Shown piece after piece: positions 1 through 8,531 of a DNA stretch of 64,000 bases. Position numbers and translations under genes: made by a program. Position 1 is the stretch's first letter; each line of letters opens with the position of its first letter. This DNA comes from Bog-473 sp963744935. Its GTDB lineage: Bacteria > Actinomycetota > Acidimicrobiia > Acidimicrobiales > RAAP-2. The stretch lies in NCBI GenBank assembly GCA_963744935.1, contig CAVUVM010000011.1:231244-295243 (forward strand), in the 5' to 3' direction. Below the pieces are notes generated by a model that saw only the letters and a program-made list of their open reading frames with translations, was not told the origin of the DNA and ran no database searches.

Positions 1-1
1 T

Positions 2-133
2 GCGTTCTGCCGTGAGGCTGGGTTGATGACCCAGAAGATCCCCGAGCAACTCGAGCTCCGCACCGACTGGCCCCGTGCCGGCACCGGCAAGATCGTCAAG
101 AAGTCGTTGCGCGACGAGTACTCGGAACCGTGA
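2..133 (+). CDS. Acyl-CoA synthetase / AMP-dependent ligase, C-terminal end (5' partial)
   Basis: Only the last 43 codons lie in the window; the frame enters open from the left edge and ends at TGA 131-133. The tail contains PRAGTGKIVKKSLRDEY, which matches the C-terminal cap of the ANL (acyl-CoA synthetase/AMP-ligase) superfamily, where the Lys of the TGK motif takes part in adenylate formation. The family activates a carboxylic acid to acyl-AMP and then acyl-CoA in the cytoplasm. The acid substrate cannot be told from this fragment. The stop overlaps the GTG of the next gene (GTGA), so the two are probably co-transcribed. Confidence 0.75.
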   Translation, partial: AFCREAGLMTQKIPEQLELRTDWPRAGTGKIVKKSLRDEYSEP

Positions 134-705
134 GCAACGCCGCACCGGGCCGGGCTGCGGGCCCGGCGCTCCCCGGTCCCCAAGCGCCGCTCGGGCACCG
201 GCCCTATCGCGTGGTCTTTGTCTGCACCGGGAACATCTGCCGCTCCCCCATGGCCGAGGTCATCACGCGCGCACTCGCCTCGTCGACCACGCTCGAGGAC
301 GGCACCACCCTGGCCGAGCACCTCGACGTGTGCAGCGCGGGCACCGGACCATGGCACGAGGGCGAGCCGATGCACGACGGCGCGGCCGCCACGCTGGCTC
401 GATCCGGCTACCCGCGTCACGCGCATGTGGCACACCAGTTCTCGCCGTCGGAGCTCGCGCAGATCGATCTGCTCGTCGCCCTCGACCGGCGGCACCAACA
501 GACCTTGCGCGGCCTCGGGGCCGACCCCGGCCGCCTCGTACTGCTGCGCTCCTTCGACCCCGCGTCGGGTGCGGCAGCCGACGTGCCCGATCCCTACTAC
601 GGCGACGATGGCGTCTTCGACGAGTGCCGCGACATGATCGCTGCCGCCTGCGCCGGCCTCGTCACCACCCTGGCGGCGCAGTGGGACACCAGCGGGGTCA
701 CCTGA
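130..705 (+). CDS. Low-molecular-weight protein tyrosine phosphatase
   Basis: A 191-residue cytoplasmic phosphatase of the LMW-PTP/arsenate-reductase-like fold. The P-loop VFVCTGNICRSPMAE gives the CX5R signature with Cys32 as nucleophile and Arg38 as phosphate ligand. The acid/base Asp lies in DPYY near residue 154, followed by the usual helix with DECRDM. The family hydrolyses phosphotyrosine in proteins, often countering a tyrosine kinase in envelope polysaccharide export. The GTG start overlaps the preceding stop by 4 bases. The first 24 residues are Ala/Pro/Gly-rich and not part of the fold, so a later start is possible, although no better initiation site is obvious. A CapA-like gene follows after 119 bases. 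Confidence 0.9.
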   Translation: MSNAAPGRAAGPALPGPQAPLGHRPYRVVFVCTGNICRSPMAEVITRALASSTTLEDGTTLAEHLDVCSAGTGPWHEGEPMHDGAAATLARSGYPRHAHVAHQFSPSELAQIDLLVALDRRHQQTLRGLGADPGRLVLLRSFDPASGAAADVPDPYYGDDGVFDECRDMIAAACAGLVTTLAAQWDTSGVT

Positions 706-824
706 CCCGAGCCGCTGCCGCGCGCGCCGTGGGCTGCCACAGATCCGGTGCCAGCCGCGCGAACGTGCTGGTCAGCCAGCCGCTCGCCCGGGGTCCGCGG
801 GAGGGGGTGTGACATAGTGCCCCC

Positions 825-2225
825 GTGGTTTCCCGCAGGGTCAGGCGCCGGCGCACCCAATTCGCGGTCGTAGGGTTCCTGGTCTTCGTCCTGCTCGTCT
901 ACGTCGCCTTCTTCGCGGGTGGTTCGGGCAAGGCGCCGCCCCCCGCCCCCGCACCGCACCACGCCACCGCTGTCGCGCAGCAATTTCCGAAGCACTCACC
1001 GCTCAACCCCGACTGGAAGGGCAACGGTCGGACCGTGACGCTCGGCTTCGGCGGAGACGTGCACTTCGCCGGCGCCGTGGGTGAGAACCTGGCCAAGGAT
1101 CCCTCCACTGCGCTCGGCACCACGATTCCGCAGCTCTTCTCGGGGACACAGTTGCGCATGGTGAACCTCGAGACGGCCGTCACCGACGGCACCTGCCCCG
1201 AGCCGCAGAACAAGCCGTACATCTTCGACGCGCCCGCGTCCGCCATCACCGCCCTCAAGAGCGCGACCATCACGCTCGCGACCGAGGCGAACGATCACGG
1301 GATGGACTGCGGAGCCCAGGGGCTCTCGCAGAACCTCTCCATCGCGTCGCAGGACGGGTACCCCATCATCGGCATCGGGAACAACGCGGCGCAGGCGTTC
1401 ACCCCCTACCGCGTCACCATCGACGGCCAGCGCATCGCCGTCATCGCCGCAACACAGGTGATTGCCGACAATCTCATCAACACGTGGACGGCCACGAACA
1501 CGCAGCCTGGTGTGGCCTCGGCCGTCGACCCGACCGAGCTCGTGCGCGAGGTCCAGCAGGTGCGCCGGACCGCTGACACGGTGATCGTCTATGTGCACTG
1601 GGGCACTGAGACCCAGGCCTGCCCCAATCCGCAACAAGAGCCGCTGGCCCAGCAGCTGGTCAAGGCCGGCGCGGACATCGTGATCGGGTCCAATGCGCAC
1701 GTGCTCCTCGGAGGTGGCTATCTGGGCAGCGCGTACGTGGACTACGGGCTCGGGAACTTCGCCTTCTACGACGACACGGCGCCCGAGACCAACAGCGGCT
1801 CGCTGATCATCACCGCGCAGGGCCGTCACGTCACCGGCGCCGTGTGGCGTCCGGCCAACATCCTCGACGGCGTACCCCAACCCTTGAGCGGCTCGGCGGC
1901 GACGACGGCGCTCCAGAGCTGGAACGCGGCCCGGGGCTGCACCAACCTGAGCGTCAGCCCTGCCACCAGCCTTGCCACCGTGCACGCTGAGACGGTGCCG
2001 TTCGTGGCGCCGCCCGCCACGACCACGACCACGACGACGCCGACGACCGCGACGACGGGCGCGTCGGGTGCGACCGGCTCCTCGGGCGGCGGCGCCACGG
2101 GCACGACGACAACCGCCGCGTCGACGACGAGCCCGTCGGGACGTGGGAACGGAAGCGCCACGACGACAACGACCACCCGGGTACCGGCGTCCACGACCAC
2201 CTCACCCACCGACAACGCCGGCTAG
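825..2225 (+). CDS. CapA family protein (PGA_cap metallophosphatase-like), membrane anchored
   Basis: A 466-residue protein with a basic N-terminus and one transmembrane segment at about residues 14-31, so the bulk is probably extracytoplasmic. It shows the CapA/PGA_cap signature blocks in order: GFGGDVHFAG, NLETAVTD, EANDHGMDCG, VYVHWGTE and GSNAHVLLG, followed by DYGLGNFAFYD. The metal-binding Asp, Asn and His positions of this calcineurin-like fold are present. Family members assist poly-gamma-glutamate or capsule synthesis; the actual substrate here is unknown. The last ~75 residues are Thr/Ser/Gly/Ala-rich low complexity, perhaps a wall-spanning or glycosylated stalk. The GTG start has only a distant purine-rich stretch (about 800-807) upstream, so initiation is uncertain. 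Confidence 0.85.
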   Translation: MVSRRVRRRRTQFAVVGFLVFVLLVYVAFFAGGSGKAPPPAPAPHHATAVAQQFPKHSPLNPDWKGNGRTVTLGFGGDVHFAGAVGENLAKDPSTALGTTIPQLFSGTQLRMVNLETAVTDGTCPEPQNKPYIFDAPASAITALKSATITLATEANDHGMDCGAQGLSQNLSIASQDGYPIIGIGNNAAQAFTPYRVTIDGQRIAVIAATQVIADNLINTWTATNTQPGVASAVDPTELVREVQQVRRTADTVIVYVHWGTETQACPNPQQEPLAQQLVKAGADIVIGSNAHVLLGGGYLGSAYVDYGLGNFAFYDDTAPETNSGSLIITAQGRHVTGAVWRPANILDGVPQPLSGSAATTALQSWNAARGCTNLSVSPATSLATVHAETVPFVAPPATTTTTTTPTTATTGASGATGSSGGGATGTTTTAASTTSPSGRGNGSATTTTTTRVPASTTTSPTDNAG

Positions 2226-2242
2226 GGAAGAGCGTCAGGCCC

Positions 2243-3667
2243 TCACGGCAGTTCTATCTTGGACCAGGTGTGGGGCTTCTCCTCGAAGGCTTCCTCGCCG
2301 GGCAGGCGCCCATAGCGGAATCGGATCTCCTCGAGGTCGTTGGGCTCGCTGACCGACTGCTCGGACAACCGAAGGACCATGTCCGCCTGGCGCCTGAGCA
2401 CGGCTCGCTGATCGGCCGACGTGGTGTCGAGCATGATCGACCCCAAGGAGTCGATCAGCCGGATGAGGACTGCCGGCATGCCTCGGGCCGCCTGTCGGAT
2501 CTTGTCGTAGGCGCGGTTGACCATCCGGGCATACGACGGATCCGACTCGATCAGACGGACGTTCCCCGTCGCGTCCCTGTACACGCCCTCGTCGAGCACC
2601 CGGCCCGACACCCGGCCGAGGCCGGCTGACAACCAGTCGATACACGTGAGGGCCGTAAAGGTGTCGTTGACCGCTGCGGACAGCGCGCGAATGGCGATCT
2701 CGACGAGCTGATCGATGGCGAAGACGGGGTCTTGCACGAGGGTCCGGTGTGGCCCGGTGACATGAGCCTTGGACAGCGCGCGGGCGACTTCGCCTGCTGC
2801 TCCGCGCGGCCAGACAATGGCCAGAGTGCGGCCGTTGGCGAGGTAGTGGCCCGGGCGGTGCTCCAACCGGATCACCGAGTCGGTGCGCGTGGCGATGCCG
2901 ATCAGCTGCGAGTAACCGACGTACTGGATGTAGCCACTGACCTGTGAGGGCACCGCCGCCCCGCGCTCCTCGAGCAACGTGAGGAGATCCGGAACCGATT
3001 TCCCGGCCTGGAGTCGCGACGCTGACTCCTCGCCGGAACTGACCTGGTCTGGAAACTCGGCATCGATGGAATGCATCAGGTCGTCGGCGATACCCGCGAT
3101 CACCTCGGGCAGTTGGATCGACTTCGCGATGTGGTGGATGAAGTAGATCAGCACCGCGAGGTCGACCATCAACAAGGCCTCGGCCACCGATGTGGAGAGG
3201 TACGGCACGAAGTAGTGGCCCACACTGCCGATGGACACCAGCGCGAGGACCGAGTACACGAAGGTCCCGACGAAGACGCCGAGCGTGACCTGGTTGCCGA
3301 TGTCGCGGACGAAGTTCCGCATCATGCGAGGCCCGAACTGCTGTGAGGCCAGGGTCAGGGCCAGGATGGTGATGGAGAAGACCACGCCCACGACCGTGAT
3401 GACGGCGGCCGCGATGGCGATGAGGACCTGGCGCTCCGCATCGGACGAACCAGTGCGGATCCAGGTCGGCAGAAATATGTGACCGTGGAAGGCCGCGACG
3501 TCGATCTCGAAGGTGACCAAGAACAGCAGCACCGAGACCACGATCAAGATGACGGGGACGACCCACAGCGTCGTGCGGAGCTCCTCCCAGCGCCAGCTCG
3601 GAAGCTGACGTCGATCCTTACCGACGCGCGCCGGCTCCGGGCCGACGACCTCGTCGACGTCGCTCAT
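2243..3667 (-). CDS. DUF2254 domain-containing membrane protein
   Basis: About 474 residues from the ATG at 3667; an in-frame upstream start at 3700 would add 11 residues, and neither has a clear ribosome binding site. After a short charged N-terminus there are four hydrophobic segments: around WVVPVILIVVSVLLFLV, an Ile/Ala/Val-rich one, one near FVYSVLALVSIG and one near VDLAVLIYFIHHI. A long cytoplasmic domain follows with motifs such as AIDQLVEIAIRALSAAVNDTFTALTC. This is the layout of DUF2254, a widespread membrane family of unknown function. It converges on the CapA gene with 17 bases between stops. Confidence 0.85.
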   Translation of the reverse strand: MSDVDEVVGPEPARVGKDRRQLPSWRWEELRTTLWVVPVILIVVSVLLFLVTFEIDVAAFHGHIFLPTWIRTGSSDAERQVLIAIAAAVITVVGVVFSITILALTLASQQFGPRMMRNFVRDIGNQVTLGVFVGTFVYSVLALVSIGSVGHYFVPYLSTSVAEALLMVDLAVLIYFIHHIAKSIQLPEVIAGIADDLMHSIDAEFPDQVSSGEESASRLQAGKSVPDLLTLLEERGAAVPSQVSGYIQYVGYSQLIGIATRTDSVIRLEHRPGHYLANGRTLAIVWPRGAAGEVARALSKAHVTGPHRTLVQDPVFAIDQLVEIAIRALSAAVNDTFTALTCIDWLSAGLGRVSGRVLDEGVYRDATGNVRLIESDPSYARMVNRAYDKIRQAARGMPAVLIRLIDSLGSIMLDTTSADQRAVLRRQADMVLRLSEQSVSEPNDLEEIRFRYGRLPGEEAFEEKPHTWSKIELP

Positions 3668-3838
3668 GACGGCGCGTTCGATCCCGCGGGCCGACGGCAC
3701 GCTGCGGCGCCCGCGGCAGGGCTCGAAATGGTGGCGTCGGTCATGGCAGAGGTCTCACTCGTCGCCGACCAGTCTTCCCGGCACACCGCTCGAAGAGCGC
3801 AACCAATCTAGTCGCCGCCCGCGAGGCGCCGAACCGAT

Positions 3839-5141
3839 TCACGACGCGAAGAAACGGGCCAGATGGCTCTTGTTCGCCGCGAGCAACTCGTCGGCCAGCT
3901 CGGCTGCGAGTGGGTACTGACCAACCAAAGGGTTGGCCAACAAGGCCCGCACCACGTCGTCCCGGCTCCCCGAGCACGCCGCCCGCACGGCGAGGCGCTC
4001 ATAGGCCTTGGCGTGCTGGACGAGGCCGAGCATCTCGGACGGGAGCTCACGTTGGGGCAGCGGATGGGCGCCCTCCGCATCCACGACGGCTGTCGTCTCC
4101 ACCACCGCGTCGTCGGGCAGGCCGGGCACGGCGCCGTCGTTACGCATGTCGACCACCTGCACGTCGCCGGTCCCGGCATGGAGCGAGGCCATGAGCCGCA
4201 CCGCAGCCAGCGAGTAGTACGCACCGCCCCGGTAGGACAGCGCGGCAGGCTTGGAGACCAGCGCGGGGTCGCGGTACTCCCCCAGCAGCTTGGTCTCGAG
4301 CTCGGCCACGACGTCGGCCCGCGAGCGGTAGCCGGGAGCCGACTGCTGGGCCACCTCGGCGTCGTGCCCGTAGTAGTAGTGCACGTAGTACGAGGGCAGC
4401 GCGTGCTGCAGGCGGAGGACGTCGAGGGACACGCCGCTCTCGAGCTCGACCTCCGGGCCGAAGCGATCGAAGAGCTCGTCGAGGCGGTCGGGGCCTGCGC
4501 CATCCTCACCACCCGCTCCGCCTGTGCGGGCCGAGCGGATCCAGGTCAGGTGGTTGAGCCCGACGTGCTCGACGGCGACGTCGTCGGGATCGACGCCGAG
4601 ATAGTGGCCGATGCGTCGTTGGGCCCAGATGGCCACGTTGCACAGCCCCACCGCCCGGTGGCCCTCGTCGAGCAGGGCCTGGGTCACGATCCCGACCGGG
4701 TTGGTGAAGTCGACCAGCCAGGCTCCCGGGATTGGCCCGGGCCGCCATCTCCTCGGCCAACTCGAGCACGACCGGCACCGTGCGCAGCGCCTTGGCCAGG
4801 CCGCCGGCACCAACCGTCTCCTGCCCGAGGCAGCCGTAGCCGACGGGCAACGTCTCGTCGACGTGCCGCGCCGCCTGGCCGCCGATGCGCAATTGCACCA
4901 CCACGAAATCGGCGCCCTCGAGCGCGGCGTGGGGATCCGCAGTCGCCGCGAACGTGCCGCCCCACCCGCGCGCTCGGAGAATGCGTTCGGAGAGCCCGCC
5001 AACAACCTCGCGGCGCATCTCGCTCGGGTCCAACAGGACGAGGTCGTCGACGACGATGCGATCCTCCAGATCGCACAGACCGTCGACCAATTCGGGCGTG
5101 TAGGTACTGCCTCCGCCGACCACGGCCACCTTTGTCCCCAC
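3839..5141 (-). pseudogene. GH4 family glycosidase (6-phospho-beta-glucosidase-like), frame-disrupted
   Basis: The N-terminal part reads VAVVGGGSTYTPELVDGL (the GH4 Rossmann NAD-binding loop) through VVVQLRIGGQAARHVDE and VLELAEEMAARANPG. The C-terminal part continues in another frame from AWLVDFTNPVGIVTQALL through GLCNVAIWAQ and GLNHLTWI (GH4 Cys and His metal ligands) to ARFFAS. Removing one base near 4724 joins them into the expected family sequence, ANPG-AWLVDFTNP, giving about 433 residues, a normal length for GH4. GH4 enzymes cleave glycosides by an NAD- and Mn-dependent redox mechanism; 6-phospho-beta-glucosides are a likely but unproven substrate. The GTG at 5141 fits the family N-terminus better than the TTG at 5150. 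It is divergent from the sugar kinase, so the two may act in one pathway. Real mutation or sequence error cannot be told apart here. Confidence 0.8.
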
Positions 5142-5164
5142 GCTGCGCAACGTAACATCCGTGC

Positions 5165-6187
5165 GTGCCCGACCCCGCTCCCGACGCGCCGGCCGTGCTC
5201 GCGTTCGACGGGGGCAGCACGAAGACAGACGTCGTCATGGTGTCGCGGGAGGGCGCGCTGCTCGGGCGGGTGCGAGTGGGTCCGAGCAACCATCAGTTGG
5301 TCGGCGTCGGCGCGATGGTCCAGACGCTTGGTGAGGCGGTTGCGGCCGTGGCCGCCCAGGCCGGGCTCCCTGCGCCGGGCCCTGGTCGCCCGCTCTGCGG
5401 TACCGGCGTGTACTGCCTGGCCGGCATCGACCTGCCGGTTGACGAGGAGACGCTGACTCCGGCCCTGGCCGCCACCGGTTGGACCGATGTGGTCGTGTTG
5501 CGCAACGACACCTTCGCCGTGTCGCGCGCCGGGACCTCGGCCCCCTGGGGCATCGGCGTGGTCTGCGGCACCGGGGTGAACTGCGCCGCCGTCGGGCCCG
5601 ACGGACGCACCGTGCGCTTCCCCGCGCTGGCCGAGCTCTCGGGAGACTTCGCGCCCGGCGGTGCCTGGCTCGGGGTGCGCGCGCTCGGCCTCGCCTTGCG
5701 CGCGGTCGACGGACGCGGCGAGCCGACATCGCTACGCGAGCTGGTGCCCGCGCACCTCGGGGTGCCGGACGCGGAGGCGGTGCTCACCGGCGTCTATACC
5801 GGCGCCATCTCCTACAACCGCCTGTTCGAGCTGGCCCGCGTGCTTCTCGACGCTGCAGCAGACGGTGATCCCGAGGCACGCCGGGCTGCCGACGTCCTCG
5901 CCGACGAGGTGGCCGCCTTCGTGCGGGCCGCCGTCGTGCGGTTGGACCTGCAGGACGAACCCGTCGAAGTGGTCCTCGGCGGCGGCATCTTCGACACCAG
6001 GGACACCGCATTCCACGACCGCGTCGCCGCGGGCATCGGCGCGATCGCGCCACGTGCTGCCCTCGTCCGCCTCGACGCACCGCCCGTGCTCGGGGCCGCC
6101 CTCATCGGGCTCGACGCGATCGGTGCCCCGCCCGAAGCGCTCGGGTCCGTGCGGACCGCCTTGACCGCCGTGCCAGACGAGTCCTAG
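5165..6187 (+). CDS. BadF/BadG/BcrA/BcrD-type ATPase, probable N-acetylglucosamine kinase
   Basis: A 340-residue protein of the ASKHA (sugar kinase/Hsp70/actin) fold. AFDGGSTKTDVV near the N-terminus is the phosphate-1 loop. VLRNDTFAVSRAGTSAPWGIGVVCGTGVNCAAV contains the catalytic Asp and the phosphate-2 loop. VVLGGGIFDT near the C-terminus is the adenosine motif. In this family the usual reaction is ATP-dependent phosphorylation of GlcNAc or a related amino sugar. The GTG start lies about 20 bases from the divergent GH4 gene, which supports a joint role in scavenging oligosaccharides. The stop TAG overlaps the stop of the convergent MFS gene (CTAG, 6184-6187). Confidence 0.85.
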   Translation: MPDPAPDAPAVLAFDGGSTKTDVVMVSREGALLGRVRVGPSNHQLVGVGAMVQTLGEAVAAVAAQAGLPAPGPGRPLCGTGVYCLAGIDLPVDEETLTPALAATGWTDVVVLRNDTFAVSRAGTSAPWGIGVVCGTGVNCAAVGPDGRTVRFPALAELSGDFAPGGAWLGVRALGLALRAVDGRGEPTSLRELVPAHLGVPDAEAVLTGVYTGAISYNRLFELARVLLDAAADGDPEARRAADVLADEVAAFVRAAVVRLDLQDEPVEVVLGGGIFDTRDTAFHDRVAAGIGAIAPRAALVRLDAPPVLGAALIGLDAIGAPPEALGSVRTALTAVPDES

Positions 6188-8283
6188 TCCCCTCCCACCC
6201 CGGCCGTCGGCACCGCGCCGGCTCCGGCCGCCGCGCCGGCACGATGCGGCATGGCGTCGGCCACCAGCCGTTCGTCATCGGCCAGAAGGGCATGCGCCAG
6301 CTCCTTCACCATGGCGATCACCTCGGGGTGCTCCTCGGGGTTCCAGCCCTCGAGCAGCTCGGTGAGTCCGCTCCGGCGCGCCTCGGTCAGCTTCTCGAGC
6401 GCCGTCGTGCCGGCGCGCGTCAGGTGAAGGTCAAACTCGGCCCCGCGCTGGCGCTCCTCGATCATGCCTGCGGACACCAGGCCCTCCACGCCCGGCTCGA
6501 TGAGCTCCGGGTCGATCTTCAGCTGGTACGACAGGTCGGCCACCGTGGTGGCCGGGTTCTCGGCCAGGCGGTAGAGCAACCAGCACGAGCGTGGCGGCAG
6601 GTCGATGCCGGCCCGCACAGCGAGCGTGTGGTACAGCTCTCCGCGGTTCTCCCGGGCCGACAGGCGCTCGAGTGCCAGCTGGATCTCTTCGAGCGACGAC
6701 CGCGTCTGGGGCGCACCCTGGATCTCGCCCTGGTCGACCGTCTGCACCGTCTTGCGCAACTCCACCTCTGGGAGCAGGAAGCTCAAGAGGAACGAGACGA
6801 AGGCGATCGGCACCGCCACGAGGAAGACGGTCTGGATCGAGTGGGTCACGGCATCGAGGTACTTCGTATAGAAGAAAAATCCCTCGGCCGTCGACTTGAG
6901 CTTGGCCAGCACGCTCGGGTTGATCGTCTGTGGGTTGAAGGACCGCTGCACCGATGCAGGGACCTTGGCCAATGTGGGCGCGATCGTGTGGTTCAAGACG
7001 GTGGCGTAGATCGCCCCGAACACCGCCGTGCCGAAGGAACCCCCGATCATGCGGAAGAAGGTGGCACTGCTGGTCGCCACGCCAAGATCCTCGTAGGACA
7101 CTGCGTTCTGCACTGCGACGACGAGGACCTGCATGACCAGGCCCATGCCGACGCCGAAGACGAACATGTAGCCGGCCAGCACCCAACCGTTCGTCGATGC
7201 ATCGATCAGCGACAAGAGATAGGCGCCGATGGTCATCAGCGCCGTGCCGAGTATCGGGAAGATCTTGTAGCGACCCCAGCGCGTCACGAGCCGGCCCGAG
7301 ATGACTGACGCACCGAGCATGCCGAGCATCAGCGGCAAGATCCGCAGCCCGGACGCCGTCGGGCTCACCCCCTTGACGATCTGCATGTACAGAGGGAGGA
7401 AGGTGAGCGCCCCGAACATGGCGAATCCCATGACGAAGCCGATGGAGCTGGCCGCGTTGAACACGCGCACTCGGAAGAGCTTCAGCGGGATCACCGGCTC
7501 CGCCGCCACCCGCTCGGCCAGGAGCCAGGCCACCGCCAACGCCACGCCGAGCACCGCGGTCCCGATGCTCGGAACGGAGACCCACGCCCACGAGATCCCG
7601 CCCAGGCTGGCGAAGATGATGAGCGACGTCGCCGAACCGGCGAGGAGGAGGGATCCCGCGTAATCGATGGCATGGGACACGCGGCGCAGATGCCCCGGCA
7701 GCACCGCGCCCGTCACGAAGAGGGCGAGGATCCCGAGGGGCAGGTTGATGTAGAACACCCAGCGCCACGACAGGTACGTGACACAGAGGCCGCCGATGAG
7801 CGGCCCGATCACGGTGGCCACGGCGAACATGGCTCCGAAGAGACCCATGTAGCGGCCGCGGTCGCGGGGCGACACGACGTCGCCGATGATCGTCTGCGCG
7901 CCGACCATCAATCCCCCGCCACCCAGCCCCTGCAGCGCGCGGAAGGCGATCAGCTCGGTCATGGTGTGGCTGAAGCCGGACAGCGCCGACCCGATCACGA
8001 AGATGACGATCGCCGCCTGGAAGAAGGTCTTCCGCCCGTACTGGTCGCCGAGCTTGCCCCACAACGGCGTCGACACGGTCGAGGACAAGAGGTACGCCGT
8101 CACCACCCACGCCAGGTGTGACCCCCCGTGCAGGTCGCCCACGATGGTGGGCAGCGCGGTCGACACGATGGTCTGGTCGAGCGCGGCCAACAGCATGCCG
8201 AGCAGCAGTGCGCCCAAGATGAGCCACAGCCGGCGACCCGTGATCCTCTCGACGGTCGGCGGTGCTGCGGCAGCGACGCTCAC
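6184..8283 (-). CDS. DHA2-type MFS drug exporter with C-terminal MarR-like winged-helix domain
   Basis: A 699-residue fusion. Residues ~20-510 form a 14-segment DHA2/EmrB-QacA exporter: DQTIVSTALPTIVGDL (motif D1), LWGKLGDQYGRK (motif A) and RALQGLGGGGLMVGAQTIIGD (motif B region) are visible. After a linker, residues ~530-680 read like a MarR regulator: AVRAGIDLPPRSCWLLYRL, then PATTVADLSYQLKIDPELI (recognition helix region), GMIEERQRGAEFDLHLTRAG (wing) and a helical tail. The transporter would use the proton gradient to export lipophilic compounds; the attached domain may sense ligand or bind DNA near the membrane (inference). GTG 8283 is preferred because GGGAGG (8289-8294, minus strand) sits five bases upstream; the GTG at 8289 would be too close to it. 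Confidence 0.88.
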   Translation of the reverse strand: MSVAAAAPPTVERITGRRLWLILGALLLGMLLAALDQTIVSTALPTIVGDLHGGSHLAWVVTAYLLSSTVSTPLWGKLGDQYGRKTFFQAAIVIFVIGSALSGFSHTMTELIAFRALQGLGGGGLMVGAQTIIGDVVSPRDRGRYMGLFGAMFAVATVIGPLIGGLCVTYLSWRWVFYINLPLGILALFVTGAVLPGHLRRVSHAIDYAGSLLLAGSATSLIIFASLGGISWAWVSVPSIGTAVLGVALAVAWLLAERVAAEPVIPLKLFRVRVFNAASSIGFVMGFAMFGALTFLPLYMQIVKGVSPTASGLRILPLMLGMLGASVISGRLVTRWGRYKIFPILGTALMTIGAYLLSLIDASTNGWVLAGYMFVFGVGMGLVMQVLVVAVQNAVSYEDLGVATSSATFFRMIGGSFGTAVFGAIYATVLNHTIAPTLAKVPASVQRSFNPQTINPSVLAKLKSTAEGFFFYTKYLDAVTHSIQTVFLVAVPIAFVSFLLSFLLPEVELRKTVQTVDQGEIQGAPQTRSSLEEIQLALERLSARENRGELYHTLAVRAGIDLPPRSCWLLYRLAENPATTVADLSYQLKIDPELIEPGVEGLVSAGMIEERQRGAEFDLHLTRAGTTALEKLTEARRSGLTELLEGWNPEEHPEVIAMVKELAHALLADDERLVADAMPHRAGAAAGAGAVPTAGVGGD

Positions 8284-8461
8284 ACCCACCTCCCGAGCTT
8301 GCTCACGATCGATTCAGAGTAGAAACGTCCTGTTCGGAATGCAACAACCGAGGGGCACCGCCCCTGTCCACCGAACCGGTCCCGGCGGCCGGCGACCTCC
8401 CGTCCAAGCCTGGCCCTCGCATGCCGCCTCCCGCGCTACGGTCCCGCGGCACAGACACCAC

Positions 8462-8531
8462 GCACGCACAAATACCTAGACACAGATACATACGACACAG
8501 ACACAGACGGACAAGCAACGAAAGGTCATCC
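8462..8531 (+). promoter_or_regulatory. CA-rich, G-poor leader ahead of the nitronate monooxygenase gene
   Basis: The 242-base gap between the MFS and nitronate monooxygenase genes ends in an A/C-rich stretch with repeated ACACAGA words, unlike the GC-rich surroundings. It ends with GAAAGG (8519-8524), a plausible ribosome binding site seven bases before the ATG. The stretch looks unstructured and is probably a 5' untranslated leader. Similar CA-rich leaders precede msrA, padR and the SRPBCC gene. No clear -10/-35 pair was identified in the rest of the gap. Confidence 0.35.
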
